Positions 15,512-23,687 of a DNA stretch of 64,000 nucleotides are shown one piece after another. The DNA is from Nocardioides nitrophenolicus (GTDB taxonomy: Bacteria; Actinomycetota; Actinomycetes; Propionibacteriales; Nocardioidaceae): positions 558,001 to 622,000 of the forward strand of contig NZ_JAFBBY010000001.1 in NCBI RefSeq assembly GCF_016907515.1, given 5' to 3'. The stretch's first letter is position 1. Each line of letters begins with the position of its first letter. The notes below the pieces were generated by a model. That model was not told the DNA's origin. It saw nothing but the letters and a program-made list of their open reading frames with translations, and made no database searches. Position numbers and translations under genes: made by a program.

Positions 15512-16977
15512 GCCCGCTGGCCGCGATCCCCTTCGCCCGCGCGGAGCAGGACCCCGCCGGCCGCTGCCTTCGCGACGATGGACGGACCTTCGACAACGCC
15601 GGCTTCGCGGCCGACGTACGACGGCTCGCGCAGCGGCTCGGCAGGCTCGGGATCGCCCCCGGCGACACCGTCGCGGTGATGCTGCCGAACTGCGCGGAGA
15701 TCGTCACCACGATGTTCGCCGCCTGGTACCGCGGATCCGCGCTGACCCCGGTCAACGCGGCCCTCACCGACGACGAGGCCCGCTACCAGCTCCAGGACTC
15801 GGCGGCCGCGGTGCTCGTGGGCGACGAGCGCGCCCGCGAGCTGGCCGCGTCGGTCGGGATCGCCTGGTTGGACGCCGCCTCGATCCATGCCGACACCCGT
15901 CCTCCGGAGCCCGACGCGGGCCCGGTGGCGGCTGCCGACGACTTCGCGCTGATCATCTACACCAGCGGCACGACCGGCCGGCCGAAGGGCGTGCTGCTCG
16001 ACCACGCCAACCTGGACGCGATGAGCGGCTCCCTGGTCGAGCACTTCGCGCTGACCGCCGCCGACACCAGCCTGCTCGTCCTGCCGCTGTTCCACGCGAA
16101 CGGCCTGATCGCGGGCACGCTGGCGCCGCTGCGGGCGGGCGGCGACGTGGTGGTCGCGCCACGGTTCTCCCCCGACACCCTCTGGGACCTGGTCGAGACC
16201 CAGCGGCCGACCTACTTCTCGGCGGTGCCGACGATCTACGCCGTGCTCGACGCCCGCACCGCGCGGGAGGTGGACACGTCCTCGCTGCGCTTCCTGGTGT
16301 GCGGCGCGGCGCCGATGCCGGCCGAGCTGATCGTGCGCTTCGAGCAGCGCTTCGGCGTACCCGTGGTCGAGGGCTACGGCCTCTCGGAGGGCAGCGTCGC
16401 CTCGACCATCAACCCGCTGGACGGGCCCCGCCGGCCGGGAACCGTCGGCGTCGCACTGCCCGGGCAGGAGGTCGCGGTGGTCTCGCCGTCCGGTGAGCGG
16501 CTGCCACCCGGCAGCCGGGGCGAGGTGGTGATCCGCGGCGCGAACGTGATGCGCGGCTACCTCGGCCGGCCCGAGGAGACCGCGACGGTGATCCGCGACG
16601 GCTGGCTGCACACGGGCGACGTCGGGATCCTCGACGAGGACGGCTACCTGCGCATCGTCGACCGGATCAAGGACCTGATCATCCGCGGCGGCGAGAACAT
16701 CTACCCCAAGGAGATCGAGGAGTGCCTCTACGCGCACCCCGCCGTGCTGGAGGCCGCCGTCGTGGGCCGGCCGCACCCGGTGCTCGGCGAGGTCCCGGTG
16801 GCGTACGTCGCGCCCCGGCCCGGTCACGTGGTGACGCCCGAGCAGCTGCACGCCCACTGCGCGGCCGGATTGGCGCGCTACAAGGTCCCCGACGCCTTCG
16901 AGGTGCGCACCGAGCTGCCCAAGAACTCCGTCGGCAAGCTGGTCAAGGGGCTGCTGCGTGAGCCGAGCACGGTCTGA
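15508..16977 (+). CDS. Acyl-CoA synthetase (AMP-binding, FadD-like)
   Basis: A 489-residue adenylate-forming ligase that would activate a carboxylic acid to its CoA thioester using ATP. The P-loop is IIYTSGTTGRPKG near residue 150, motif A5 is EGYGLSEGS, motif A7 is GWLHTGDVG, the hinge is DRIKDLIIRGGENIYPKEIE, and the catalytic lysine of A10 lies in PKNSVGKLVK. It is complete at the usual length. The GTG start overlaps the DUF3556 stop. Substrate class is not resolvable by eye; medium- to long-chain fatty or aryl acids are the common choices. Confidence 0.9.
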   Translation: MSPLAAIPFARAEQDPAGRCLRDDGRTFDNAGFAADVRRLAQRLGRLGIAPGDTVAVMLPNCAEIVTTMFAAWYRGSALTPVNAALTDDEARYQLQDSAAAVLVGDERARELAASVGIAWLDAASIHADTRPPEPDAGPVAAADDFALIIYTSGTTGRPKGVLLDHANLDAMSGSLVEHFALTAADTSLLVLPLFHANGLIAGTLAPLRAGGDVVVAPRFSPDTLWDLVETQRPTYFSAVPTIYAVLDARTAREVDTSSLRFLVCGAAPMPAELIVRFEQRFGVPVVEGYGLSEGSVASTINPLDGPRRPGTVGVALPGQEVAVVSPSGERLPPGSRGEVVIRGANVMRGYLGRPEETATVIRDGWLHTGDVGILDEDGYLRIVDRIKDLIIRGGENIYPKEIEECLYAHPAVLEAAVVGRPHPVLGEVPVAYVAPRPGHVVTPEQLHAHCAAGLARYKVPDAFEVRTELPKNSVGKLVKGLLREPSTV

Positions 16978-16999
16978 GCCGGTCTGCGAGGATGCCGGG

Positions 17000-18268
17000 A
17001 TGGCGCAGCGCTCCGGGACCGATCTCGTCGAGGTGGTCGCGGCCGCGCTGCAGGCCCGCCTCGCCGACCTCACCGGCGCGCTCCGCGACCGGCTCTCGAG
17101 CCGGATCTCCGAGCTCGACGGCGACGCGGCGATCATCGACCTGCTCCACGCGAGCATCGAGGGCAACGTCGAGAACATCCTCAACGCGCTGCGCCACGAC
17201 ATCCCGCTCGACAAGATCGAGCCTCCGTCGGCGGCCTACGAGTACGCGCGCCGACTCGCGCAGCGCGGGGTCCCCGTCAGCGCACTGGTGCGGGCCTACC
17301 GGCTGGGCCAGCAGAACCTGCTGGAGCTGGTCTTCGCCGAGTGCGACCGGATGGACGCGCCGCCGCCCGCCCGGGCCGCGGCGTACGAGAGGGTCGTCGC
17401 GGTCACCTTCGACTACATCGACTGGATCTCGCAGCGGGTGATCACCGTCTACGAGGACGAGCGCGAGCGCTGGCTGGCCGAGCGCAACAGTGCCCGCGTC
17501 GGCCGGGTCGACGAGCTGGTCGCGGGCACGGTGACCGACGTCGACGGCGCCGAGCGGGTGCTCGGCTACCGGCTGCGGGTCAGCCACCTCGGTGCCGTGC
17601 TGTGGGTGCACGAGACCGGCACCCAGCAGGACCAGCTGACCCGGTTCACCCGGACCGCCACGGCCGTCGCGGAGGCCCTGGGCGCGCGCGGCACGCCGCT
17701 GCTGGTGCCGCACGACCGGGCCACCGCGTGGGCGTGGTTCGCCGTCCCCGAGGACGTCGTGCCCGATCTCGGCGCGCTCGCGGTCCGGCTGCGCGCCGTG
17801 GGCGAGCCACCGCTGCCCCGCCTGGCGCTGGGGCGACCGGCCTCGGGGGTGGAGGGCTTCCGACGCACCCATCTCGAGGCGGTGCAGGCGCAGCAGGTCG
17901 CCACCGTCGGGGACGACCCACGCCGCGCCGTGACCGGCTTCGACGAGCCGGGGCTCAAGGTCGCCGCGCTGCTCACCCACGACCTCGACACCACCCGGAC
18001 CTGGGTGCGCGAGACGCTGGGCGAGCTGGCCCGCGACGACGAGCAGCACGAGCGGCTGCGCCACACCCTGCTCTTGTTCTTCCAGCACGACAGCAGCTAC
18101 ACCGCGACCGCCGAGGCGATGCTGATGCACAAGAACTCGGTGAAGTACCGGATCGCGTCCGCCGCCAAGGCGCTGGGCCGGCCGATCGGCTCGGACCGGC
18201 AGGCGATCGAGCTGGCCCTCACCGCGTGCCACTGGCTGGGGCGCGCGGTGCTGGCCGAGGCGGGCTGA
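17000..18268 (+). CDS. PucR-family transcriptional regulator
   Basis: A 422-residue regulator. The N-terminal half is helical (EVVAAALQARLADLTGALRD, then a region around GVPVSALVRAYRLGQQNLLE). The middle is a GGDEF-like CdaR fold. The C-terminus carries the PucR helix-turn-helix with FFQHDSSYTATAEAMLMHKN and SVKYRIASAAKALGR. The ATG at 17000 has GAGG upstream; a GTG at 16958 overlapping the ligase is also possible. It probably controls the upstream ligase/DUF3556 operon or the flavoprotein gene 104 bp downstream. It is a paralogue of the PucR protein at 20684-21907. Confidence 0.85.
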   Translation: MAQRSGTDLVEVVAAALQARLADLTGALRDRLSSRISELDGDAAIIDLLHASIEGNVENILNALRHDIPLDKIEPPSAAYEYARRLAQRGVPVSALVRAYRLGQQNLLELVFAECDRMDAPPPARAAAYERVVAVTFDYIDWISQRVITVYEDERERWLAERNSARVGRVDELVAGTVTDVDGAERVLGYRLRVSHLGAVLWVHETGTQQDQLTRFTRTATAVAEALGARGTPLLVPHDRATAWAWFAVPEDVVPDLGALAVRLRAVGEPPLPRLALGRPASGVEGFRRTHLEAVQAQQVATVGDDPRRAVTGFDEPGLKVAALLTHDLDTTRTWVRETLGELARDDEQHERLRHTLLLFFQHDSSYTATAEAMLMHKNSVKYRIASAAKALGRPIGSDRQAIELALTACHWLGRAVLAEAG

Positions 18269-18372
18269 CCCGTGGCGGCGGCGGCTCTTGTGCGCTGGAA
18301 CCAAGGCGCGCCCGCGAAGTCCGGCCTCCCGAGACATGGGAGCCGGGGCCCTCGCCGCCGTACGGTCGAGCC

Positions 18373-19809
18373 ATGACGGACGCCCTCGTGATCGGCAGCG
18401 GTCCCAACGGCCTGGCCGCCGCGCTGACCCTGGCCCGCGCCGGCGCGCGGGTGACCGTGCTCGAGGCCGAGAACGAGATCGGCGGCGGCACCCGCACCGG
18501 CCAGCCGTTCGGCGAGGGCATCCTGGTCGACCACTGCGCCGCCTTCCACCCGATGGCGGTGGGCTCCCCCGCGCTCGCCGGCCTCGACGCGTACGGCCTG
18601 CGCTGGGCGTGGCCCGAGATCGACGCGGCCCACCCCCTCGACGACGCCGCGCCCGCGCTGCTGCACCGCTCGGTGACGGCGACCGCCGCCGGCCTCGGCG
18701 CCGACGCCCGCCGCTGGAAGCTGCTCTTCGGCGGGCCGTCGCGGGCCTACGGCCGGCTGGCCGCCGACATCCTCGGCCCGGTCGTCCACCTGCCCCGCCA
18801 CCCGCTGCTGCTCGGCCGCTTCGGCACGCCCACCGTGCTGCCGGCCGCCCTGCTCGCCCGGCTCTTCCGCACCGAGCAGGCCCGCGCCCTGTTCCTCGGT
18901 ACGACGGCCCACGCCATGCGCCCGCTCACCGAGGTCGTCTCCGCGGCGATCGGCACCGGCATCCTCACCGCCGGCCACCACGCCGGCTGGCCGGTCGTCG
19001 TCGGCGGCACCCAGGCGCTCACCGAGGCGCTCGCCAAGGCACTGCTCGACCACGGCGGCCGGATCGAGACCGGCGTCCGCGTCACCTCGCTGGACCAGCT
19101 GCCGCCCGCGGCCGCCGTCCTGCTCAACCTGTCGCCCACCGCCGCCCTGGACCTGTACGGCGACCGGCTCCCCGCCGGCACCCGCCGCGCCTACCGCCGC
19201 CACCGCTACGGCCCGGCCGCCTTCAAGATCGACTTCGCCGTCGAGCAGGGCGTGCCCTGGCGCGACGCCGACGTCGGCCGCGCCGGCACCGTGCACCTCG
19301 CCGGCGGACCGGCCGAGATCATCGCCAACGAGCGAGCGGTCGCCGACGGCCGGATGCCCGAGCGTCCGTTCGTGCTCCTCGGCCAGCAGTACCTCGCCGA
19401 CCCGTCCCGCTCCCGCGGCGACGTGCACCCCGTCTACAGCTACGCCCACGTCCCCGCCGGCTACGCCGGCGACGCCACCGAGGCGATCACCGCCCAGATC
19501 GAGCGCTTCGCCCCCGGCTTCCGGGAGCGGATCGTCGGCGTCCACGTCACCGCTCCGGGTCGGTTCGCGAGCGGCAACGCCAACTACGTCGGTGGCGACA
19601 TCCTCACCGGCGCCAAGTCGCCGGGCGCCCTGCTGCTCGGGCCGCGTCCGGGCCGCAACCCCTACCGCACCGGCGCCCGCGGGGTGTACCTGTGCTCCGC
19701 GGCAGCCCCGCCCGGCCCCGGTGCGCACGGCATGGCCGGCTACCACGCGGCGCGGCTCGCGATCCGGGACCTGGGGCTGGGAGCCCCCTCACAACGGGGC
19801 GGCGCGTAG
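18373..19809 (+). CDS. Phytoene-dehydrogenase-like FAD oxidoreductase
   Basis: A 478-residue flavoprotein of the CrtI/amine oxidase superfamily. The FAD Rossmann motif is VIGSGPNGLAAALTLARAG at residues 5-23, followed by the acidic LEAENEIGGGTRTG. The C-terminal FAD segment reads GVYLCSAAAPPGPGAHGMAGYHA. This NAD(P)/FAD-dependent subgroup is common in actinobacteria and is not tied to carotenoid synthesis; no carotenoid genes are nearby. The natural substrate is unknown. The stop codon lies within the 16-bp palindrome that precedes the XRE gene. Confidence 0.85.
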   Translation: MTDALVIGSGPNGLAAALTLARAGARVTVLEAENEIGGGTRTGQPFGEGILVDHCAAFHPMAVGSPALAGLDAYGLRWAWPEIDAAHPLDDAAPALLHRSVTATAAGLGADARRWKLLFGGPSRAYGRLAADILGPVVHLPRHPLLLGRFGTPTVLPAALLARLFRTEQARALFLGTTAHAMRPLTEVVSAAIGTGILTAGHHAGWPVVVGGTQALTEALAKALLDHGGRIETGVRVTSLDQLPPAAAVLLNLSPTAALDLYGDRLPAGTRRAYRRHRYGPAAFKIDFAVEQGVPWRDADVGRAGTVHLAGGPAEIIANERAVADGRMPERPFVLLGQQYLADPSRSRGDVHPVYSYAHVPAGYAGDATEAITAQIERFAPGFRERIVGVHVTAPGRFASGNANYVGGDILTGAKSPGALLLGPRPGRNPYRTGARGVYLCSAAAPPGPGAHGMAGYHAARLAIRDLGLGAPSQRGGA

Positions 19810-19821
19810 CGGATCCGCTAC
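19806..19821. promoter_or_regulatory. Perfect 16-bp palindrome before the XRE gene
   Basis: GTAGCGGATCCGCTAC is its own reverse complement. It covers the stop codon of the flavoprotein gene and ends nine bases before the ATG of the XRE-type regulator. This is the expected position and size for the autoregulatory operator of a toxin-antitoxin or similar two-gene module. Confidence 0.6.
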
Positions 19822-19830
19822 CATCGAGGC

Positions 19831-20193
19831 ATGGCGCGCAAGAGCCTCGAGGAGCTCGCCGGCCCCACCACCGCCGGCTACATCCGCCGCACCGCGGCGA
19901 ACCTGCTGAAGGATGCCCGCATCCGCACCGGTCTCACCCAGCAGCAGGTCGCCGACGCCGCCGGCGTACCCCGGTCCACCATCGCCCGGATCGAGACCGG
20001 CCGCATGCAGCCCAGCATCCCCACGCTGAGCGCCATCCTGATCGCGATCGGGCTCGACATCCGGATGCGGCTGGACCTGTTCGACGACCACGACCGGGTG
20101 CTCGATCGGCGAGCCGCAGCCGACCCGGACCTCCAGGCCGAGCGCGAGGCCGCCCTCGACGAGTTCTTCTCCGAGTACGGGTTCACGGCATGA
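19831..20193 (+). CDS. XRE-family DNA-binding protein, candidate antitoxin
   Basis: A 120-residue protein. The Cro/C1-type helix-turn-helix lies at about residues 28-82: RTGLTQQQVADAAGVPRSTI, then RIETGRMQPSIPTLSAILIA. An acidic C-terminal tail of about 35 residues (DRRAAADPDLQAEREAALDEFF) could bind a partner protein. Its stop overlaps the start of the nucleotidyltransferase gene by four bases. The palindrome at 19806-19821 is the likely operator. Size, order and coupling fit an antitoxin-first type II module; this function is inferred. Confidence 0.82.
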   Translation: MARKSLEELAGPTTAGYIRRTAANLLKDARIRTGLTQQQVADAAGVPRSTIARIETGRMQPSIPTLSAILIAIGLDIRMRLDLFDDHDRVLDRRAAADPDLQAEREAALDEFFSEYGFTA

Positions 20194-20687
20194 GCGAGTT
20201 CCGGCCCAGCGCCATCCTCGACATCCTCACTGATCATGGCGTCGAGTTCGTGGTCATCGGCGGCTACGCGGCGCGCCTCCACGGCGCGAGCCGTCCGACC
20301 TTCGACGTCGACGTGACCCCCGAGCGGAGCCACGACAATCTCGAACGACTCGCGACCGCCCTCACCGCGCTGAGCGCCCGCATCCGCGTCGACGGCATCG
20401 ACGAGGGTCTCCCGTTCTCGACCGATGCGACCGCCCTCGCCGGCATGGCGATGCTCAACCTCACCACGCCTCATGGCGACCTCGACATCTCCATGACCCC
20501 GGCCGGCACCTCGGGATTCGACGACCTCGTCCGCGACGCACGTCCGCAGCGCACCGGCGAGAACGACTCGCGCATCGCGAGCCTCGCCGACGTGATCAGG
20601 TCCAAGGAGCATGCCGGCCGCCGCAAGGACCTGGAGGCCCTGCCCGAGCTCCGGCGCCTGGCCATCACCCTCCGAGAAGGGCACTAG
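20190..20687 (+). CDS. Nucleotidyltransferase-fold protein, candidate toxin
   Basis: A 165-residue protein of the polymerase-beta-like nucleotidyltransferase superfamily. The motif IGGYAARLHGASRPTFDVDV holds the glycine pair, the HG turn and the DxD metal site. The third acidic position is in HGDLDISMTP. Near the end, RSKEHAGRRKDLEAL gives the Lys/Arg-rich signature of AbiEii/DUF6036-like proteins. All catalytic acids are present. It is coupled to the XRE gene upstream. Its TAG stop shares the tetranucleotide CTAG with the stop of the convergent PucR gene. Probably a nucleotidylating toxin (inference). Confidence 0.82.
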   Translation: MSEFRPSAILDILTDHGVEFVVIGGYAARLHGASRPTFDVDVTPERSHDNLERLATALTALSARIRVDGIDEGLPFSTDATALAGMAMLNLTTPHGDLDISMTPAGTSGFDDLVRDARPQRTGENDSRIASLADVIRSKEHAGRRKDLEALPELRRLAITLREGH

Positions 20688-21907
20688 ACCAGGCCCTCCC
20701 CGCCGTACACCTCCACCCACGCCAGGCACGCCTCCAGCCGGGCGGCGTCCTGGGTGATCCGGTGGCCGAGCAGGTCCTCGAGCCGGGCGACCCGGTAGCG
20801 CACCGTGTTGGGGTGGACGAAGAGCTGCTCGGCGGTGGCGTCGACGTTCTGGCCGGCGCGCAGGTAGGTGAGCGCGGTGGCGCGCAGCGCGTCGTCGCCC
20901 TTGCCGCGGCCGAGCAGCGGGCCGGCGACGCGGCGGACCATGGCGCGGGTGAGCTCGCCGTCGCCGAGCAGGCTGACCAGCTCGACGGCTCGGTAGTCGT
21001 GGCAGGGCGCGGCGGCGCGCAGGCCGATCCGCTGGGCGGCGACGGCCTGCAGGTGGCTGGCCCGGAAGGCCGCCGGGCCGTGGGTGGGGCGGCCGACGGC
21101 GAGGTGCAGGCCGAGCGTGGCGACGGTGTCCGCCACCCGGTCGAGGTCGTACGCCGGCTCGTCGGGTGTGGCGACCCAGCCCCACAGCTCGCGGCTGCCG
21201 GTGAGATGGGTGAGCGGGCGCGGGAGGCCGAGCTGCTGGCACAGCTGCACGGCGACGTCGAAGAAGGGCACGTCGCCGGCGCCCTCCGGGGGCGCCGAGA
21301 GCACGAAGGCGGTCTGCCAGAGCATCAGCTTGTGACCGAGGGTCTGCTCCGCGGCGGTCGTCGGCTCGGCGCCGGAGACGAGCGCCTCGATGGTCTCGGC
21401 CCGGCGGGCGTGCGCGCCCTCGGCGAGCAGGGCGCGCTCGCCCGTGTAGTGGTCGATGAGCTGCTCGATCGACTCGTCGATCCAGCGCTCGGCCCGCAGC
21501 CAGAGCAGGATCAGGGTCTCGTCGCGCGGCACGCCCTCGGGGAACGCGTCGGCCCGGGTGTGCTCGGTGAGATAGCGGAAGACGCTCTTGTTGGCGACCC
21601 GGTAGACCTTGAGCAGCACGTTGATGTCGAGGTGCCGGCGCGCGATCGACAGGCTCAGCGCGATCGCCGAGGGCGGCAGCGCGAGCCGGAACTCGTCGCA
21701 GACGCCGACCAGGAAGTTGCGCCAGTGCGCCCGGGTCGAGGCGTGCAGGTCCTCGATCAGCGCCGGGTCGCCGGCGATCTCGGGGATCGCGGCGATGATC
21801 TCGTCGTCGACGCTGCGCACGAACTCCTCGACCTCGGCCGGCTGGAGCGCCGCCTCGGCGAACTGCGCCAACCAGGTCTCGATCGCCTCGGCGACCTCGG
21901 TCGTCAT
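20684..21907 (-). CDS. PucR-family transcriptional regulator
   Basis: A 407-residue regulator. The N-terminal helical domain includes RRHLDINVLLKVYRVANKSV. The central part has the CdaR-like fold, and the C-terminus carries the PucR helix-turn-helix with YLRAGQNVDATAEQLFVHPN and TVRYRVARLEDLLGHRI. ATG 21907 has a GGGGG-containing ribosome-binding region. It is divergent from the GMC oxidoreductase gene across about 166 bp, which is the usual arrangement for a regulator and its target; expected effectors are alcohols, aldehydes or amino-alcohols related to the enzyme substrate. Confidence 0.87.
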   Translation of the reverse strand: MTTEVAEAIETWLAQFAEAALQPAEVEEFVRSVDDEIIAAIPEIAGDPALIEDLHASTRAHWRNFLVGVCDEFRLALPPSAIALSLSIARRHLDINVLLKVYRVANKSVFRYLTEHTRADAFPEGVPRDETLILLWLRAERWIDESIEQLIDHYTGERALLAEGAHARRAETIEALVSGAEPTTAAEQTLGHKLMLWQTAFVLSAPPEGAGDVPFFDVAVQLCQQLGLPRPLTHLTGSRELWGWVATPDEPAYDLDRVADTVATLGLHLAVGRPTHGPAAFRASHLQAVAAQRIGLRAAAPCHDYRAVELVSLLGDGELTRAMVRRVAGPLLGRGKGDDALRATALTYLRAGQNVDATAEQLFVHPNTVRYRVARLEDLLGHRITQDAARLEACLAWVEVYGGEGLV

Positions 21908-22073
21908 GCCACCCCCTTTGGTGCCAGGTACATCGAGAACCAGTAGAAGCCGGATCCGCCCCGCCGCTCTTGGACTCTGCCACAAATCCCCCGCCGACGT
22001 GTGGTGCCGGTCACAAGCGCCGCGCGGGCGCCCGGACGCAGGCTGGACCCACGGCACGAGCGAGAGGAAAGCG

Positions 22074-23663
22074 ATGAGCGAGTACGACTACGTGGTAGTG
22101 GGCAGCGGGTCGGGCGGGGCGGTGCTCGCCGGCCGGCTGAGCGAGGACCCCGGGGTCTCCGTCCTCGTTCTCGAGGCGGGCGGCCGGAGCCGGCCCCACC
22201 TGAACGTGCAGATCCCGGCGGCCTTCGCCAAGCAGTTCCACACCGCGCTCGACTGGGACTACGAGTCCGAGCCCGAGCCGCACCTCGACGGACGCCGGAT
22301 CTACCAGCCCCGCGGCCGGATGCTCGGCGGCACCAGCGGCATGAACGCAATGATCTACATCCGCGGCAACCGCGCCGACTACGACGGCTGGGCCAAGGCC
22401 GGCGCCACCGGCTGGTCCTACGACGAGGTGCTCCCCCTGTTCCGCCGGATGGAGACCAACAGCCGCGGCGCGAGCGAGTTCCACGGCGCCTCCGGCCCGC
22501 AGTACGTCGAGGACGCGCCCGACCCCCGCGAGGGCTCGCGCCGCCTGGTCGAGGCGATGGTGGAGGTCGGCCTGGGCCGCACCGACGACTTCAACGGCGC
22601 CCAGCAGGAGGGCGCCTCGCTCTACCAGCGGTTCACCCACCGCGGCAGCCGCTGGACGACGTACGACGGCTACCTCGCGCCCCATCGCAAACGGCCCAAC
22701 CTCACCATCAGGCCGCGGGCGCTGGTCCACAGGGTCACCATCGAGAACGGCCGCGCCACCGGCGTCCTCGCCAAGGTCGACGGCACCCTCCAGACCATCC
22801 GCGCCCGGCGCGAGGTGATCCTCGCCGCCGGCGCCTACAACACCCCGCAGCTGCTGATGCTGTCCGGCATCGGGCCCGCCGACCACCTCGCGGAGCACGG
22901 CATCACCACCCTCGTGGACAACCCGCACGTCGGCGCGCACCTGATGGACCACCCGATGTACCTGGTGAACTGGGACAGCAGCCACCCCGACAACCTGGCG
23001 TCCGCGGAGAAGCCGGCCGAGCTGGTCAGGTACCTGCTGCGGCACCGGGGCATGCTCACCTCCAACATCGGCGAGGCGGGCGCCTTCTTCCACTCCAGCG
23101 TGGCCGACGACGCGCCCGCACTGCAGCTGATCGGCGCACCGGTCTACTTCTGGCAGCACGGCGCCGCGACCTACCACGGCAAGGCGATCGCGATCGGCGT
23201 CTCCCTGGTCGGCGCCCGCTCGGAGGGCACCGTGCGGCTCGCCTCGGCGGACCCGGAGCGCAAGGTGCGGATCCGCAACGACTACTTCGCGCATCCCGAC
23301 GACCTGACCTCGATGGTCGAGGGCATCGAGCGGGCCCGCGAGGTGCTGGCCGCGCCGGCGCTGAAGGACTTCGCCAACCACGAGATCCACCCCGGCCCGC
23401 GGTTCGGCAGCGCCCGCGCGGACCTGGAGCAGGCCGTGCGCGAGGGCGTCGAGCACACCTACCACCCCAGCTGCACGGCCCGGATGGGCACCGAGAGCGG
23501 TGCTGCCGGGGGCGTGCTCGACGCCGCCCTGCGCGTGTACGGCGTCGCCGGGCTCCGCGTCGCGGACGCCTCGGCGATGCCGCGGGTCACCCACGGCAAC
23601 ACCCATGCCCCGACGATGCTGATCGGCGAGAAGGCCGCCGACCTCCTGACCGCCGGGTCCTGA
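22074..23663 (+). CDS. GMC-family alcohol/choline dehydrogenase
   Basis: A 529-residue FAD-dependent glucose-methanol-choline oxidoreductase. The FAD motif is VVVGSGSGGAVLAGRLSE near residue 7, followed by LEAGG. GMC signature 1 is RGRMLGGTSGMNAMIYIRGN near 80. Signature 2 lies near GAYNTPQLLMLSGIGP (about 260). The active-site pair is in TYHPSCTARMG and THGNTHAPTMLIGEKAADL. It is close to BetA choline dehydrogenase and AlkJ-type alkanol dehydrogenase; an alcohol-to-aldehyde oxidation is safe, the exact alcohol is not. GAGAGGAAAGCG precedes ATG 22074. Probably regulated by the divergent PucR protein. Confidence 0.9.
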   Translation: MSEYDYVVVGSGSGGAVLAGRLSEDPGVSVLVLEAGGRSRPHLNVQIPAAFAKQFHTALDWDYESEPEPHLDGRRIYQPRGRMLGGTSGMNAMIYIRGNRADYDGWAKAGATGWSYDEVLPLFRRMETNSRGASEFHGASGPQYVEDAPDPREGSRRLVEAMVEVGLGRTDDFNGAQQEGASLYQRFTHRGSRWTTYDGYLAPHRKRPNLTIRPRALVHRVTIENGRATGVLAKVDGTLQTIRARREVILAAGAYNTPQLLMLSGIGPADHLAEHGITTLVDNPHVGAHLMDHPMYLVNWDSSHPDNLASAEKPAELVRYLLRHRGMLTSNIGEAGAFFHSSVADDAPALQLIGAPVYFWQHGAATYHGKAIAIGVSLVGARSEGTVRLASADPERKVRIRNDYFAHPDDLTSMVEGIERAREVLAAPALKDFANHEIHPGPRFGSARADLEQAVREGVEHTYHPSCTARMGTESGAAGGVLDAALRVYGVAGLRVADASAMPRVTHGNTHAPTMLIGEKAADLLTAGS

Positions 23664-23687
23664 GGACCCGTCTGCCAGCATGGCGGG

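Noticed and set aside
18373-19809. Carotenoid phytoene desaturase
   Set aside because: The sequence is of the broad CrtI-like oxidoreductase group, and no crtB, crtE or other carotenoid gene is near.
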